Of a stretch of 64,000 nucleotides of DNA, positions 11,171-24,067 are shown one piece after another. The notes beneath the pieces are model-generated. The model was not told the DNA's origin. It saw nothing but the letters and a program-made list of their open reading frames with translations, and made no database searches. Positions within the stretch are counted from its first letter, which is position 1, and every line of letters starts with the position of its first letter. Both the position numbers and the translations under genes were made by a program. The stretch comes from Bombardia bombarda (taxonomy: Eukaryota > Ascomycota > Sordariomycetes > Sordariales > Lasiosphaeriaceae): contig JAULSR010000002.1 of NCBI GenBank assembly GCA_030512295.1, positions 8,928,001-8,992,000 on the forward strand, read 5' to 3'.

Positions 11171-14100
11171 ATGTCAGACCAGAGTCAGAGATTGCGCGAG
11201 ATCGCGTCCCTGGCCTCACAGGGACATTTACTCCCTCGTCCGCCCTCGCTGCCCAGCACTCCGCAGCTTCCAAGCCAAAATCTGTCCCAGGCCCCGAGAC
11301 CAGCGCAACTCCGCCTATCCGCATCGTCTGGGAGCATGTCCAGACCGTCGACCCCGCGGATGTCTTCTCCTCACAACGGTCTTCCAAGCTCTACCTCTGT
11401 CGGCAGTTCTCAACACAGCCCAAGGTTTCTTGACGCAGCGCCGCTCTCCCAACAATACCTACCTATCAGTGAAGCCCGCCCTGCTGTCGTCGGTTCATTC
11501 ATGTCGCCGTCTCCCTTCCATCAACAGCAGCAGCACACAGTCATTGGAGGCTTTGGTGTATCTTCCCACGGCAGCAACCAGAATGAGGACGTACGGGGCG
11601 GCTCCCATTTAAGAAATAGCTCAGCATCACTGACACATCCACAAATGTCTCCCCAAACTCTCAACTTTCTCCATGGAACCCCGACAGCCGTGATGCCAAT
11701 ACCAATGCAGTATGGTGGCGAGATTCCCATGGGCTATCAACTTGTGCCTACCAATTTTCAGCAAGCCAACAGCGAGCAGCAAATTCGGCAGGTTCTCCGG
11801 GACTTTCACAACCGCATCTCGTCACTGGAGCAGGGGCACCCGAACCAGAATTATGTGAAGAAGTTAGAGAATGACATTGCAGAGCTTCGTGAATCTGCAA
11901 ACCAGACCCGTGAGCAGTTCGATCTTATGCAGAACCGCTTTGTTCTTCCAGATGGCACCGGTACGGTCGACCTCGCTCAACTTGTCTTAACTCCCGCGTC
12001 GGTCAAAGCTCTGGAAAGCCGCGTCATTAAAACAGAAAAGGACGTTGAGAACTCCGATATCAAGTTCTCCAACTTGAATATGAACATTTCTTCGGCAAAT
12101 GAACGAATGAAGAACTACGAGAACCGTCTGCTCCTTCCGCCCACTGGATCTGTCGACCTCCGTAACAGCAACTCATTCGAGCCCAGGCTTCACAAGATTG
12201 AGACACGACTGCGTGAGATTGATAGCCGTAAAGCTCAAAAGCTGGGCGATTTTAACAACAATACCCTGTCGACGATTCCTCAAGTGTTGGCTCGTGTCAC
12301 TAAGCTGGAAAAGGAAGCCACAGCGGCCAAATCAGCTGCTGCTGCGAAGGTTCTCGAAAATGCGGAGAAGATATATCAGGATGGTACGAGTACTAAGAAC
12401 GACAGCATGCAACTACGTGTCAAGATCCTCGAAAGGCAGTTCACCGCAACCGAGACAAAACTGACTGATTTGACCAAGGCCAGTCAGATAGTAGCCGGTG
12501 CGGGCTCCAAGTTGAGCCAAAAGCTCGATGAAATGGAGAAGACCTTGGTAGACTGTTCAGCAAAGGCTAACGAGGGTGCTCAGTCTGCTCCTAAACTGGG
12601 AAAGAAGCTTGCTGATGTAGAGAAAACTGTGGCCGACTTCGTCAAGGCTACCCAGGCAACCCCTGCTGAAAATCCCACGTTGAAGAAACAGCTCGCCGCG
12701 ATGAAGAAAGCCTTAGCAGATTGTACAGAGAAAACTCAAGAGGTTGCCTGTTTTGGATCCCCGATGAGAAGCAAAATCACCGAGGTGGAGAATTCTGTCG
12801 CAAACTTGATGCAGAGCAATCAGGCGGTCACCACTTCTGTTTATGAGATGGGCAGAAAGCTCGCAGATGTAGACAGAAACGTCGCCAGCTTGATGAAAGC
12901 TAAAGAGACAGCTACTGCTTCGATTCCCGAACTAGGGGGGGAAAGGCTTGCAGAGATGGAGAGAACCTTGGCAAGCTTGACGAAGGCCAACCAGACTGCT
13001 GCCGCTTCAGCTGATGCGACCAACCGAGCCCTCGCATACATCAAAGAAATGCAGAGCCAATTAACCGAGGGTGAGGAGACCGCGAAGAATGATAGATCCA
13101 CGACCGAGTTGAAGATGGCTTGCCAGCCAACCGTATCAACCCCTGTACCGAGCAGCGAATCCACCGTGGCTGCTTTGACGAAGACTTTGCAGACTGCTGT
13201 ATCAACTCCGAGTCCTTCTGACACAACCAACTCGGATAAGGGCCCCCTGAAGCGCAAGCTATCTCAAGCTACGCTGGAGACTACAAAGCCAACAGAGAAG
13301 CGACCCAAGGGCATCGAGTCGACGACAGACCCTACACAGGACCCATATGTCACACCTGCCAAGGCTACATCAGACATTGTCCCGCCGCCTAATCAGTGTA
13401 AAGTCGAACCACCGACCTCGCCAACTCAACCCCGGCCGTCGTGTCTAAAGGCGCGAAAGGGGCACTTCCCCACCAGCTTGGCCATCTCAAAGGCGGCAGC
13501 TAAACATCGATCCTTGGCGGCCCGGAAGCGGCAAGGTTCAGCCGATGCGCCGTCCCCATCAATAGCTGGGAAGCCAACAGCATCTGCAAATTCCGTGTCC
13601 CCGTCAGGAAGTCAAGATGGTGGAAGCGCCAAGGGTCTTAGTCCATCACCCCAGGGACTGTCCACGCTGTTCGGACCCAGCAAGTTTCTCAACTTCCTCA
13701 AGGACATGAACGGCTCTAACGAGGACGACATCATGTTGATCCACAAGCATGTAGTCGGCCAACAGTCGCTCGAGTTCCCATTGTGCGAGTACGAACACGA
13801 TGGCGAACATCACACCTTGTTCCTCAAGATCGGCGGAAGGCTCCGCAACCAGCTGCGCGCCGGCCCCCGCGAGGAGATGAACATCAAGTCCCTCACCACT
13901 GCACAGCCGATTGCGGACTACGAGCGCGCCACCGAGCTCAAGGCCCTCGAGTGCTTCTTGGTCGGCAGCGAGCTCGGCAACAACGACCACATGCCGCAGT
14001 ACATGCTGGCCCTCGGCGAGGTCTACGTGGCGGCAAGGAACACAAGATCGGCGAGCACGCCCGACAGAGTCAGCAGCACCAACTTCTTCGTGACTATGGA

Positions 14101-14509
14101 CATTAAGAACCGCGCCAAGGGACTGTGGATGGTGTGGCGGTACGACCAGTTCGTCCTCAAGTCCAACAACAGGCTGGTCGGGGAGCATCTGCCTTTCAAC
14201 CACCACCGCTCGACCCGCGGCGCGGGAGGCGGCGTCGGACACGGGCACCTCTTTGGGGGCGTTGAGCGCGTCTTTGATAACGCACTCTTGCTGGCGAGTG
14301 TCAACGGCTGGAAGGCTCATGATAAGCCGATGCTCGATTCGGAAGGGTATGTCAAGGCGTTTCATCAGGGCAAGAGAAGCGTGCTGGAGCCGACGTTTGC
14401 ACAGCCGATCCTGAAGGAGATGCGGGAGATTCTGAAGAAGAGCTGGGCCATTGAAGATGATGATGGTGGCGGTGACAAGCTCATGGCTGATGCGGATGAT
14501 ACTGAGTGA
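11171..14509 (+). CDS. Large coiled-coil protein with conserved-looking C-terminal domain, function unknown
   Basis: One uninterrupted 1112-codon frame; start chosen at the first ATG after a long pyrimidine-rich leader. Residues 1-180 are Ser/Pro/Gln-rich and disordered. Residues 200-650 are mostly coiled coil, with a recurring module of the form LAxxExTLADxTKA about every 35-45 residues (for example around residues 450, 480, 510, 570 and 600), suggesting internal duplication. Residues 650-830 are Pro/Ser/Lys-rich linker with possible basic nuclear-localisation clusters (KRKLSQ, RPSCLKARKG). The last 280 residues are globular-looking (EFPLCEYEHDGEHHTLFLKIGGRL, ECFLVGSELGNNDHMPQY, GLWMVWRYDQFVLKSNN) and end in an acidic tail. 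I do not recognise the family. Confidence 0.85.
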   Translation: MSDQSQRLREIASLASQGHLLPRPPSLPSTPQLPSQNLSQAPRPAQLRLSASSGSMSRPSTPRMSSPHNGLPSSTSVGSSQHSPRFLDAAPLSQQYLPISEARPAVVGSFMSPSPFHQQQQHTVIGGFGVSSHGSNQNEDVRGGSHLRNSSASLTHPQMSPQTLNFLHGTPTAVMPIPMQYGGEIPMGYQLVPTNFQQANSEQQIRQVLRDFHNRISSLEQGHPNQNYVKKLENDIAELRESANQTREQFDLMQNRFVLPDGTGTVDLAQLVLTPASVKALESRVIKTEKDVENSDIKFSNLNMNISSANERMKNYENRLLLPPTGSVDLRNSNSFEPRLHKIETRLREIDSRKAQKLGDFNNNTLSTIPQVLARVTKLEKEATAAKSAAAAKVLENAEKIYQDGTSTKNDSMQLRVKILERQFTATETKLTDLTKASQIVAGAGSKLSQKLDEMEKTLVDCSAKANEGAQSAPKLGKKLADVEKTVADFVKATQATPAENPTLKKQLAAMKKALADCTEKTQEVACFGSPMRSKITEVENSVANLMQSNQAVTTSVYEMGRKLADVDRNVASLMKAKETATASIPELGGERLAEMERTLASLTKANQTAAASADATNRALAYIKEMQSQLTEGEETAKNDRSTTELKMACQPTVSTPVPSSESTVAALTKTLQTAVSTPSPSDTTNSDKGPLKRKLSQATLETTKPTEKRPKGIESTTDPTQDPYVTPAKATSDIVPPPNQCKVEPPTSPTQPRPSCLKARKGHFPTSLAISKAAAKHRSLAARKRQGSADAPSPSIAGKPTASANSVSPSGSQDGGSAKGLSPSPQGLSTLFGPSKFLNFLKDMNGSNEDDIMLIHKHVVGQQSLEFPLCEYEHDGEHHTLFLKIGGRLRNQLRAGPREEMNIKSLTTAQPIADYERATELKALECFLVGSELGNNDHMPQYMLALGEVYVAARNTRSASTPDRVSSTNFFVTMDIKNRAKGLWMVWRYDQFVLKSNNRLVGEHLPFNHHRSTRGAGGGVGHGHLFGGVERVFDNALLLASVNGWKAHDKPMLDSEGYVKAFHQGKRSVLEPTFAQPILKEMREILKKSWAIEDDDGGGDKLMADADDTE

Positions 14510-17500
14510 GTGGTTGGGTCTCTGCTAGTGCTGGCTGTTCTTGGTGTACTTAGGTACACCATTACACCACGACTGTGCTAGCGGGGAGAAATTAATAATC
14601 AAGGAATGTCTGGAACGATATCGATATATGGGGTGGCTGCGTGCCCATTGTGCTGAAATTTTGGTGTCTGGGGGGCTTGGGTGTTGCGCAAGGAAAGGAG
14701 GGCAGGGTATGATGGGGACAAACTGTTTACAGGTTGTCAAACCTTTGCCATGCTGCTGGGCTGTTGGTGCTACCAACGCCATGCCAACGCTTGACTGTAC
14801 CTGGACAGAAGATATCGGACGGAGACAGATACTTAGTACTTGCTTGTAAACTTTCATGACTACCTAGGTACCCCATTGCTGTTGTCAGATGTGACATTAT
14901 TTCGGTCTTGCGACCAACTTTGCGGGATCGTTATCCGCTTGCTAGCTGCTGTATAATTCTCCCCCAATTCATGGGTTCAGCACGGTAAAGCTAGTGAAAA
15001 CTGAAAAGATCAGGTTAGGTAAGTGAGGAATGTGCCTAGCGGTGCGGCTCCTTATGGAACAGCAGATCCGGTGCATTAGCAGATCATGAAATCTTTTGCG
15101 GGAAATTATTGCGTGTTTCTGCGCGAGTATCTGCATCTGTGATTATTAACGAAACCGTTGTTTGCTTTCCAGGAAAACCAACCTGTCGAACACCGCAAAG
15201 AGCCAAGCCGAACCCTCGGGATTAAAGTGTCGTCGGTGTGGAGCAATTGCTGGCCTGTTACCTCTGCCGGAGACCTGGATCGAGCATACCGTAAGATTAG
15301 GCGGGGGAATGATACATTTCCCCCAGCTGTCTGCATGCCCGCCCTTCATTACCACAACGGTTACCTGCTGCCACCCCACCTTGGTTATGCCTGCCCACCG
15401 AGCCCACCACAAACGCAACACACCTTCCGGTTTCCACACCCATGTATCATCATCTCACAGGACTCGACAGAACCCACCTACTTACTACGCATGTGACGTC
15501 GGAATGGGAGAATGCAACAGCGGTGTATAATCGTTATTATTACGTTCGGAATTGGCACAATGGATTGCTGCGTACCCCATTTTTTTTTCCCTTCATATTA
15601 TTCACTCCCCTGGCTGAAGCTGATAGTCGGGAATAGTGGCGTCCCGCGTGCCCCAGCAAACGGGCCGACATCCATCTATTCATTCATAAAAAGAGGCTTG
15701 CGCTAGAGAAAGAAAGACTCGGCGCGCGCGCGCGCGCGCTTTCTCGTGATGGCCACCAGTGGGAGGAATTCGGTGGTGTGGTCACGATCCATCCACCCAT
15801 CCCATCACATACGAACAAGATGTGGGCCGAGCTTACTTACCACACATCCCAAGGTCGCAACAGGTGTGAGTGTTGTGTGTGGTGGTGGAGGCGCCGGTGC
15901 GGGAGAACGACCCGTTGCTTTTGCGGGGGAATAATCCCATTGCCTTGTCATGTTTAGTGGGGGGGGAGGAAGGATTGCGGGGAAAATCAAGCGTCAACAG
16001 CGGGAGGGGCGTGACTTGGGTAATATAGACAGGGATGGTTCTCGATCCTGTTTTTTTACACTTGACTTTCCTTCATTGACTCCTTTGTGGGAGGAAAGAA
16101 GAAAAGAGGGGGTATCCATGAGACCAGATTTGGGATTGTGTCACGACGTCACGGCTAGGCCAAGACAATGACCCAATTCAGGACAATATTGGGGTGGTGG
16201 TGGCGGCGACGGGAGCACGGATATGCAAAGCCATCTTGGTAGATCACTTCCGGGGAATATTGTCGACCCGAGGATGATGTGGCTACTTTTCCCCCTTAAT
16301 GTTACTGTTACTGTGTGTGGTGAACAGTGCTGTGGCTGACTGGCTGTATGGGGTAAAATTTCTCCTTTTTGGTGTGGTGGGTAAGTGATGCCGAGCCGCA
16401 TCAAGCTCGGCGCAGTGGTGATTTTGATCAGCAAACCTGTCATCTCAATCTCTGGCCTGGCTTGGGAGCTTGGATAACCTCCCTTTTTTTGTTTTTGAGC
16501 CGTGCTTAAGAGAAATTTGGTAAGCTGACATAACGACATGCCTGAAATATAGTGTTATGTGTTCCAGGTCGAACAAAACACCCACTTCGAATAGGGTGCG
16601 TAATGCAATAAAGAGGCTACAGAGGTTTGACAACGTACGAGATTTGGAGATTGTGCTGGTCGTTTTGTGGCCGTCTTTGGCTGGGCTGGCGAGGCGATCA
16701 GATCTCGTCCATGGAATTTCACTGGCTTGCCCTGTGCAGGTGCCACCTTCCAATTTCTCCTGCTGCGTGCTGGGGTGGCACAGACGCAGTCGGCGCTGCA
16801 ATGACACTCAGCCCCACTCCAGCAGGGCAGCGCAGCTTTTGCCTGCGACATCGTCATCATCTCTGTTCATTCACGACCACGTGCATGCGCTGTGTCAACG
16901 GACGGACTAAGATGTTGTCCTCTGCTGCATGGCGTCGGTATTCCATTGGGGAATACTCTTGGGGTATGACAAGCAACGCCTCAATTGAATAATCCCACCT
17001 CTGACCTAGAAGATTGAAAAGTGTCAGCTTTGCTGCATGTTCCGTCACCTCTGGGCATTTTTATTCAGCATTTGAATGGTTCTGTCAAGCTGAGGTCGTC
17101 TTCTCAATAAGGTAGCCTCCGTTGGTCTCGGCGGGCCGGCACTCGTCCCCTCCACGATCAGGGAGGCTTGAAGTCCCGTATCCACTAGCCAGGTTCTCCA
17201 TAGCGGCACAGCTCTTGCCAAGACCGGCACAGATAGGTACTCGCAGCTGTGAGTTGTTAATAGTCACGGCCGAAGAAGCAAAGAGTTTGCGGCAAATGAT
17301 TAAGCTTCACTAACAGCCAGCAGAACCCAGATACTACCGATATTTTAGCCAGTGAGAGTTCTGGTGCGGCTAGCCCCTTCCTTTTCGGGCTGCGGGATGA
17401 CCTCAACCCCTGCTATTTTTTCCTATGGCAAACGGCAAATGAAGACGGCTTTCGTATTTTCTTTTCCTGTGAATTCTGCACTCTCCGGCCAGTGACCCAT

Positions 17501-18110
17501 TGATCGGCCCTTCTCCGAGAGCCTCTATTTGTCCATGGCGCCCACCAGGCGCCCACCATGGCTTATATCTGGACGCACTGCGACTCTGCAAGGCGCGGCA
17601 CAATGTCATTCGTGGTTGCCCACTCGGTCTTTCTCCTTGGTCCTGCATCCCATCATCACCCCAGCACACCATCGCACCACAATTTCTCCACGTCTGGATC
17701 TTGATCTCGGGTGGGCAGGTGGATATTGACCCTCCCGCCGGTTTGCCATTCTTCATTCGCGTAAGCAATCAAGAGCGTACTCTGATACCTACCCTACAAG
17801 GCTCGAACGTGTGGAGCCTGTCTTGCCTATTTAATACACCACATGCAGGGACAGGGTCGGACTTGCCAATGCGACCGACCAGGGAGTCGATCCGTCACCC
17901 AGCAGCAGCCCACGCACCTCAGATAAACGGGGAGAAGGGGTAAACCACGTACATACATCCCATATATATAGTGCTCCCGCGCGACCCGAATCAACGGTGT
18001 CTCGCCCTGATCCCCCCCCCCCCTCCTCGTGGCCATCGTCATTCCCAGATCTCACCACTTCGGTACCGCATTTTAGTCTTGAGGTTGTGTGACGTGAACC
18101 GGTGCCAATC
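14510..18110. other. Long intergenic region, no gene recognised
   Basis: About 3.6 kb without a convincing reading frame; the open frames here are short and carry no known motif. Contains acctaggta-type palindromes at 14541-14560 and 14861-14872, a (gc)n run at 15720-15740, poly-T and poly-G runs (15960-15966, 16051-16057), and a poly-C tract at 18012-18023 near the GH3 promoter. It could host a non-coding RNA, but I see no structural evidence. Confidence 0.4.
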
Positions 18111-21100
18111 ATGAAATCTCTCTTTGCCCTTGCGCTGCTGGCGAGCAGTAGCTCGGCCATTGCAGCCTCAATTGGACCAGAGCACCAGGTAGGCTACGTC
18201 GATCATGTCCATCTCCTCACCCTCATCTCATCTTTCTTGCACTTCTTTCTCGGTAACATTATTATTACCCTCTCATCCTGTCATATTGATCTGCATTCGT
18301 GCCAAACCCAGCAGTGCCTCACCCTACTGCAGAAATGCTTTAGCCGCTGCAGAGTTGGCTTATTACCCGTAGCAGTCGAGCCACGAGATCGGGGGCCAGC
18401 CATGCAATGCAGCAGATCGCATATGCACCTCGGTGTGCTTCCGCTGAGTTCCGAAAGAGCCTCACGCTAATTCTTGACAACAGCTCTACAAGCGAGACCT
18501 CGCCACATCGGATCCCTCCTACCCCTCACCATGGATGGATCCCGAGGCTGACGGCTGGGAGGATGCCTATGCCAAGGCTAGAGCATTTGTCTCCCAGCTC
18601 ACACTCCTTGAGAAGGTCAACCTGACCACAGGCGTTGGGTGAGTGACCCCCTGGATAACATCATGTATGTCCTATTACTGATGCTCTCGTAGTTGGGAAG
18701 GTGAACAATGCGTAGGCCAGAACGGTGCGATCCCTCGCCTGGGCCTTCGCAGCCTTTGCATGCACGACTCCCCAGTTGGAGTTCGCGGATCCGACTTCAA
18801 CTCGGTCTTCCCCTCCGGCCAGACTGCTGCTGCCACGTTCGACCGGATTCTCATGAACAGACGAGGCTATGCCATGGGAGAGGAAGCTAAAGGAAAGGGA
18901 GTTACTGTGTTGCTGGGCCCAGTTGCCGGCCCACTGGGTCGTATGCCCGAAGGCGGCAGAAATTGGGAGGGATTCTCCCCCGACCCAGTCCTTACTGGCG
19001 TTGGAATTGCCGAGACGATTAAGGGTATCCAGGATGCTGGGACCATAGCTTGCGCCAAGCACTTTATCGGCAATGAACAAGGTGAGCCATCTTGGAGTAG
19101 TAGACTGACGAACCTTTGCTGACGTCAATCTAGAGCACTTTAGACAGGTCGGAGAGGCCAGGGGATACGGATTCCGAATTGCAGAGAGTCTGTCTTCCAA
19201 TATCGACGACAAGACAATGCACGAGCTCTACCTTTGGCCATTTGCCGACGCCGTCCGCGCAGGAGTTGGCTCAGTAATGTGCTCCTACCAGCAGGTCAAC
19301 AACTCGTACGCGTGTCAGAACTCCAAGCTCCTCAATGATCTTCTCAAGAACGAACTTGGCTTCCAAGGCTTCGTCATGAGTGATTGGCAGGCACAGCATA
19401 CTGGCGCAGCCAGCGCCGTCGCCGGCCTCGATATGACTATGCCTGGAGACACCGAGTTCAACACAGGCCGCAGTTTCTGGGGTGCCAACCTCACTATTGG
19501 CGTTGTCAACGGAACTGTCCCTGAGTACCGCATCGATGACATGGCTATGCGTATCATGGCCGCATTCTTCAAGGTCGGCAAGACGATTGACCAGCCGCCG
19601 ATTAACTTCGATTTCTGGACCTCTGACACTTATGGCCCGGTACACTGGGTTGCCAAGCAGGGATACCAGCAAATCAACTATCATGTGGACGTTCAAGCCG
19701 ACCATGGCGTCCTTATCAGAGAAATTGCAGCCAAAGGGACAGTACTTCTGAAAAACACTGGTGTTTTACCTCTCAGCAAGCCGAAGTTTGTTGCTGTTAT
19801 TGGCGACGATGCTGGCCCGAATATTCGTGGTCCCAACTCCTGTTCCGACCGCGGATGCGACGATGGCACGCTCGCCATGGCCTGGGGATCGGGCACGGCT
19901 AACTTCCCATACCTAGTGACGCCGGACGCCGCCCTCCTGGCCCAAGCCGTTGCTGACGGATCACGATACGAAAGCATCCTGACAAACTACGCCCCTGCGC
20001 AGACTAGATCTCTGGTTCAGCAGGCTAATGTCACAGCCATTGTGTTCGTCAATGCTGATTCTGGAGAAGGATATATCAATGTGGATTCCAATGAAGGCGA
20101 CCGCAGGAACTTGACTCTGTGGAGAAATGGCGATGATCTCGTCAAGAATGTCTCAAGCTGGTGCTCAAATACCATCGTTGTCATTCACTCCACTGGGCCT
20201 GTGCTGGTAACCGACTGGTACGACAGCCCCAACATTACCGCCATTCTCTGGGCCGGTATCCCCGGACAGGAGTCTGGCAACTCCATCACGGACGTTCTCT
20301 ACGGCAAAGTCAACCCTTCTGGCCGCACGCCATTTACCTGGGGCGCAACACGAGAGAGCTTCGGCACGGATGTTCTCTACACGCCTAACAACGGAGCTGG
20401 CGCACCGCAACAGGACTTCTCCGAGGGTGTCTTCATCGACTACCGCCACTTTGACAAGGCCGACGCCCCCCTCATCTACGAGTTCGGATATGGGCTGAGC
20501 TACACCACCTTTGAGTACAGCAACATCCAGGTGCAAAAGTCCAACCCTGGCACGTACACCCCCACCACTGGCACGACAGCCGCAGCGCCGACGTTTGGCA
20601 ACTTCTCGACCGATCTCAACGACTACGTCTTCCCCAGCAACCTCCAATACGTCTACCAGTACATCTACCCCTACCTCAACACATCCGATGCGCGGAACGC
20701 CTCCCAAGACCCGCACTTTGGCCAGACAGCCGCCGAGTTCCTGCCGCCAAACGCCACCGACAGCACGTCGCAGCCGCTTCTCCGGTCCTCGGGCAAGAGC
20801 ACACCGGGCGGCAACCGCAAGCTGTACGATGTCATGTACACCATCACCGCCGACATCACCAACACGGGATCCATTGCGGGAGACGAGGTCCCGCAGCTGT
20901 ATCTCTCCCTCGGCGGCCCGGATGATCCCAAGGTTGTGCTGCGCGATTTTGACCGGATTAGGATCAACCCGGGTCAAACGTCGCAGTTCCGCGCCACGCT
21001 CACGCGCAGGGATCTGAGCAATTGGGACACGACGCTGCAGGACTGGGTTGTCAGTGAGTATCCGAAGACGGCGTATGTGGGGAGCAGTAGTAGGAAGTTG

Positions 21101-21124
21101 GATTTGAGCGTGGTGTTGGCGTAG
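18111..21124 (+). CDS. Secreted beta-glucosidase, glycoside hydrolase family 3
   Basis: Hydrolyses terminal beta-glucosides such as cellobiose outside the cell. Exons inferred as 18111-18188, 18484-18638, 18693-19081 and 19134-21124, about 870 aa, the usual size. Signal peptide MKSLFALALLASSSSAIA. Conserved segments are LTLLEKVNLTTGVGWEGEQC, GLRSLCMHDSPVGVR, LLGPVAGPLGRMPEGGRNWEGFSPDP, CAKHFIGNEQEHFRQ, the nucleophile motif GFVMSDWQAQHTG (Asp) and GLDMTMPGD. The GH3 C-terminal domain and fibronectin-III-like tail (GDEVPQLYLSLGGP, VVLRDFDRI) follow. The first intron is long (295 nt). It replaces the apparent stop after the signal-peptide exon and joins to YKRDLATSDPSYPSPW. No break seen. Confidence 0.93.
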
Positions 21125-21989
21125 TCTTAAGGGCTTTGTGTTGCGACGATTCTTGGAGTGTGGCCTGGAATGATTGCTTGAATTCTGTGATAAGGTGACG
21201 AGTGTTATTGCTCATGGGATTGAGTGAAATGAGTGTGTGTGTAATGGATTGGCAATGAAAAAGGAAAATGATGTTTGTACCAATGCTATTTTCTTTCAGC
21301 GGTTACATAATGCTCTAATTGTATATATTAATATGACACTAGCAATAACAGTTGCCTGTGAGAAGCATCAGCCTTTCGGGAATCGAGTCCGTGTTTGGTG
21401 TACGTGATTTCCATGCTGGCCAAAGATGCGATGAATCTTGCGCAAAAACGGTTGTTCTCGTGATTTGGGCGCTCTGTGTTTCATGTAGCGGACATCTGCG
21501 GGCAGTACAAGCACGTGTACTAAAAGCATATTTGTCAATCTGCTCAAAATCCCCCTCCAAGACCACTGCTCCTGTCGTCTGATGGCGTTTGGAATGCAAA
21601 TGAGCCATAGACAGGCGGAGTTTTTAAAGGAAAACGAGTCACATGAAGTCTACTGATTCACAAACTGAACATGAAAACGTCCCACAACCACCTACTTCCG
21701 GAACACTCCGGGTTCGAGTGCCATACCCTCTGATTCAGCGAGGTGGTTCGACAGCTCGTGGGTTTTTGGCCCTTTTTTTAGACATGCCTTAAAGGGTGCA
21801 TTCCTCTCGCTTTTTCTTTCCAATTCAACGTCTTCCCAGAGTTCCTTTTTTCCCACAACACATTACTAGAGTTTGATAGCTATTCGGGCCCGATCATCAA
21901 GAGACAGCTTCAGCGCCATCCAACCACATCCCTCGCACTGCACACCATCTCTGCGGCTTTCTTCCGCCACGCTTCTTCCGCCACGAAGC
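21125..21989. other. Intergenic
   Basis: 3' region of the GH3 gene and promoter of the first Cys-rich secreted gene. No coding or RNA gene recognised. Confidence 0.4.
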
Positions 21990-23140
21990 ATGATGCCTAC
22001 AATGTTTTTGGCCTTGGTGGTCACCATGCTTTTCCACACAGCCCTTTGCGAGAACAATGATGTAACTACGTGTACGTACGCAGTACCTACGAGCTATCTT
22101 AATTTGGGCGTTTAGGTATTCAATATCATTGTGAATGCTAATTGGTGTGTTCAGCAGTCATCGTACACACGGCTGATAATCTGACTACCTATACTAGTTT
22201 TGTTACTGACGCTACCGTCATGGTCCAAGTGACAGAATCAGCAAAATCAACACCACCTGATACGACAATCTCCCACACCGAAGTGTCGTTCACGCTTTCT
22301 TCCCTCACTGCCGCTGTTCCTGTCGCCACCGCCAAGGCTTCATGTCCCACAGACCATTACAGTCTTTTCTCCAGCAGTAACAATACGAAGTTTGGAATGG
22401 TCTGCAATATGGTACCACAAAATTCAAACTGCCCTACCAACGGTTTAGGTGCTTCCATCAAGGCGGAAAGTTTCAGCGAGTGTCTTGAGCATTGCGTGAC
22501 TTACCTTGATTTTTACTGCACCAGCTTTTACTTCCGTTTAAGCACCAGTGGCCACTCGGAAGTAGAAAGATGTAACTTACAGAGCCTCCCATGCACTGGA
22601 ACATACTCGACATCCAACGACTTCTGCGGGGGGGTGCGAGATCCCCCATGGGGAGAATGGTTTCCAGTCTCCTCAAGCTTCTCAACCCCTCCCTCAGCAA
22701 CATCAATCGCTTCTAGCGTATCGGGCGCGACGACAACAACCACCGTAGACTGCATTGCAACCCCTTCGCAGAATGGCACACTCCACCCGATTGTGAACGG
22801 CGAACTCTACAAGGTTCTGTGCGGGCTGAGTTGGGGTCCCTGGACCGAGAATCCAAAAGCTGAGAGCTATCAGCCCAGCTACGACGCCTGCGCCATCGCC
22901 TGCTCGAGCAATTCCACCTGTGCTGGGCTTGCATATCAGCCGAGTCTTCGCTCGCCGGCGGCTAACTGCTGGTTGAAGTCACAGGCCTTGATGCAACGGC
23001 CTCCCACGTTTGATTCTAGGATCTGGGGTGCCAGCAGGGTTTCAAGCTTGTCAACAGCGATGTCCGCCTCAACATCGCCACCCTCATCGCCGTTGTCAGC
23101 TACAGTCTCATCGAAATCAGCTACAAATTCGGCAAAATAA
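21990..23140 (+). CDS. Secreted Cys-rich protein, PAN/apple-like modules (array copy 1)
   Basis: Exons 21990-22071 and 22155-23140, about 355 aa. Signal peptide MMPTMFLALVVTMLFHTALC. Two Cys-rich modules are separated by Ser/Thr-rich linkers. Module 1 is about residues 95-190 (CPTDHYSLFSSSNNTKFGMVC ... FSECLEHCVTYLDFYCTSF ... ERCNLQS ... FCGGVRDP). Module 2 is about residues 225-310 (VDCIATPSQNG ... GELYKVLCGLSWGPW ... YDACAIACSSNSTCAGLAYQP ... NCWLKS ... RIWGASR). The C-xxx-C pair followed by C-xxx-F resembles PAN/apple folds used for protein or carbohydrate binding. The Ser/Thr-rich C-terminus could be heavily O-glycosylated or wall-linked; no clear GPI signal seen. It is followed by two paralogues in the same orientation. 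Confidence 0.75.
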
Positions 23141-24067
23141 TAGATCTGGTGGATAGGACACGATGATGGTAGACGTGGACTTCGATCATTGCAGAGATTG
23201 GGGGGGTTGTTGTCGACGGAGAGGATGGTAACCGGGGAAGAGCACTGCAAGAAGACTGTTGGACTCCTTGGCCTTGATTTATCCAATCGGGGATAGCGCA
23301 GCTAGCGTATTTATGGTGGTTTATTACTATGGGTTTTTGGAAGCTTGAACGGTAGGAGATGGTCTTTGTATGCGATTCCTTACCATACCAAAGTACTGCC
23401 AAGGACTTCAGCACCTTACTCAGCTAATCTAGTAACCTAGTACAGAATGTAGCTCTCGTTTTGCTTCTTGTATCCATTTTATTGGCCAAGTCTCTCTCGG
23501 TCCGCCGCGTTGCGACCACGTCTTTCTTTTTAAAATCTAGTACTTCGATGTGTCAAGTGTCGGTACTGAGGCATGCTACCCGATCCCGCGTGATTCAAGT
23601 GCATAATCTTAACAAAAACAGTTCCTTGTCGTAATAGTAAACGAGCTAGTTTGATGGGCTTCGGGCGGGACTGATAAGTACGACAGCACTTCGGATGACC
23701 AGCAGTGCAGAGCGGAATGACGAGTGCCGGCGGTCTAGTTAAATGCCAGAAAGTCAAAGGGTCGCCTGAATGACCCATTCTGCCCCTATGGATAAGCCCA
23801 GCTCAGGAAGCACAGAGTACACGTACCAAACTTCCAGGTATATAAAGAGCTCTGCCCACCGCACCGCCAGGGCATCCTCTGTTACCTGTTAATTTGTTTG
23901 GTTCTTGCACCCTTCTTAGTAGCCAGTCGCTCTTCCCCCTCGGCGCACTTATTTCAGTCACAGCTATTCTGCTGCCTCATCGCTCTGCAAATTTCACGAC
24001 CACCAACACCCTACAGTCTTCAGGTTTCTTCAGCTCATTGCTGACCTCCCGCCTAAATACGATTACG
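23141..24067. other. Intergenic
   Basis: Spacer between array copies 1 and 2. A TATA-like gtatataaag lies at about 23838-23847 upstream of copy 2. No gene recognised. Confidence 0.4.

Noticed and set aside
13646..14365. 239-aa minus-strand frame opposite the 1112-aa gene
   Set aside because: Antisense shadow of the GC-rich C-terminal domain of the plus-strand gene.
14510..18110. Several 60-130 aa frames in the 3.6-kb gap
   Set aside because: No motifs, no consistent splicing, composition like non-coding DNA.
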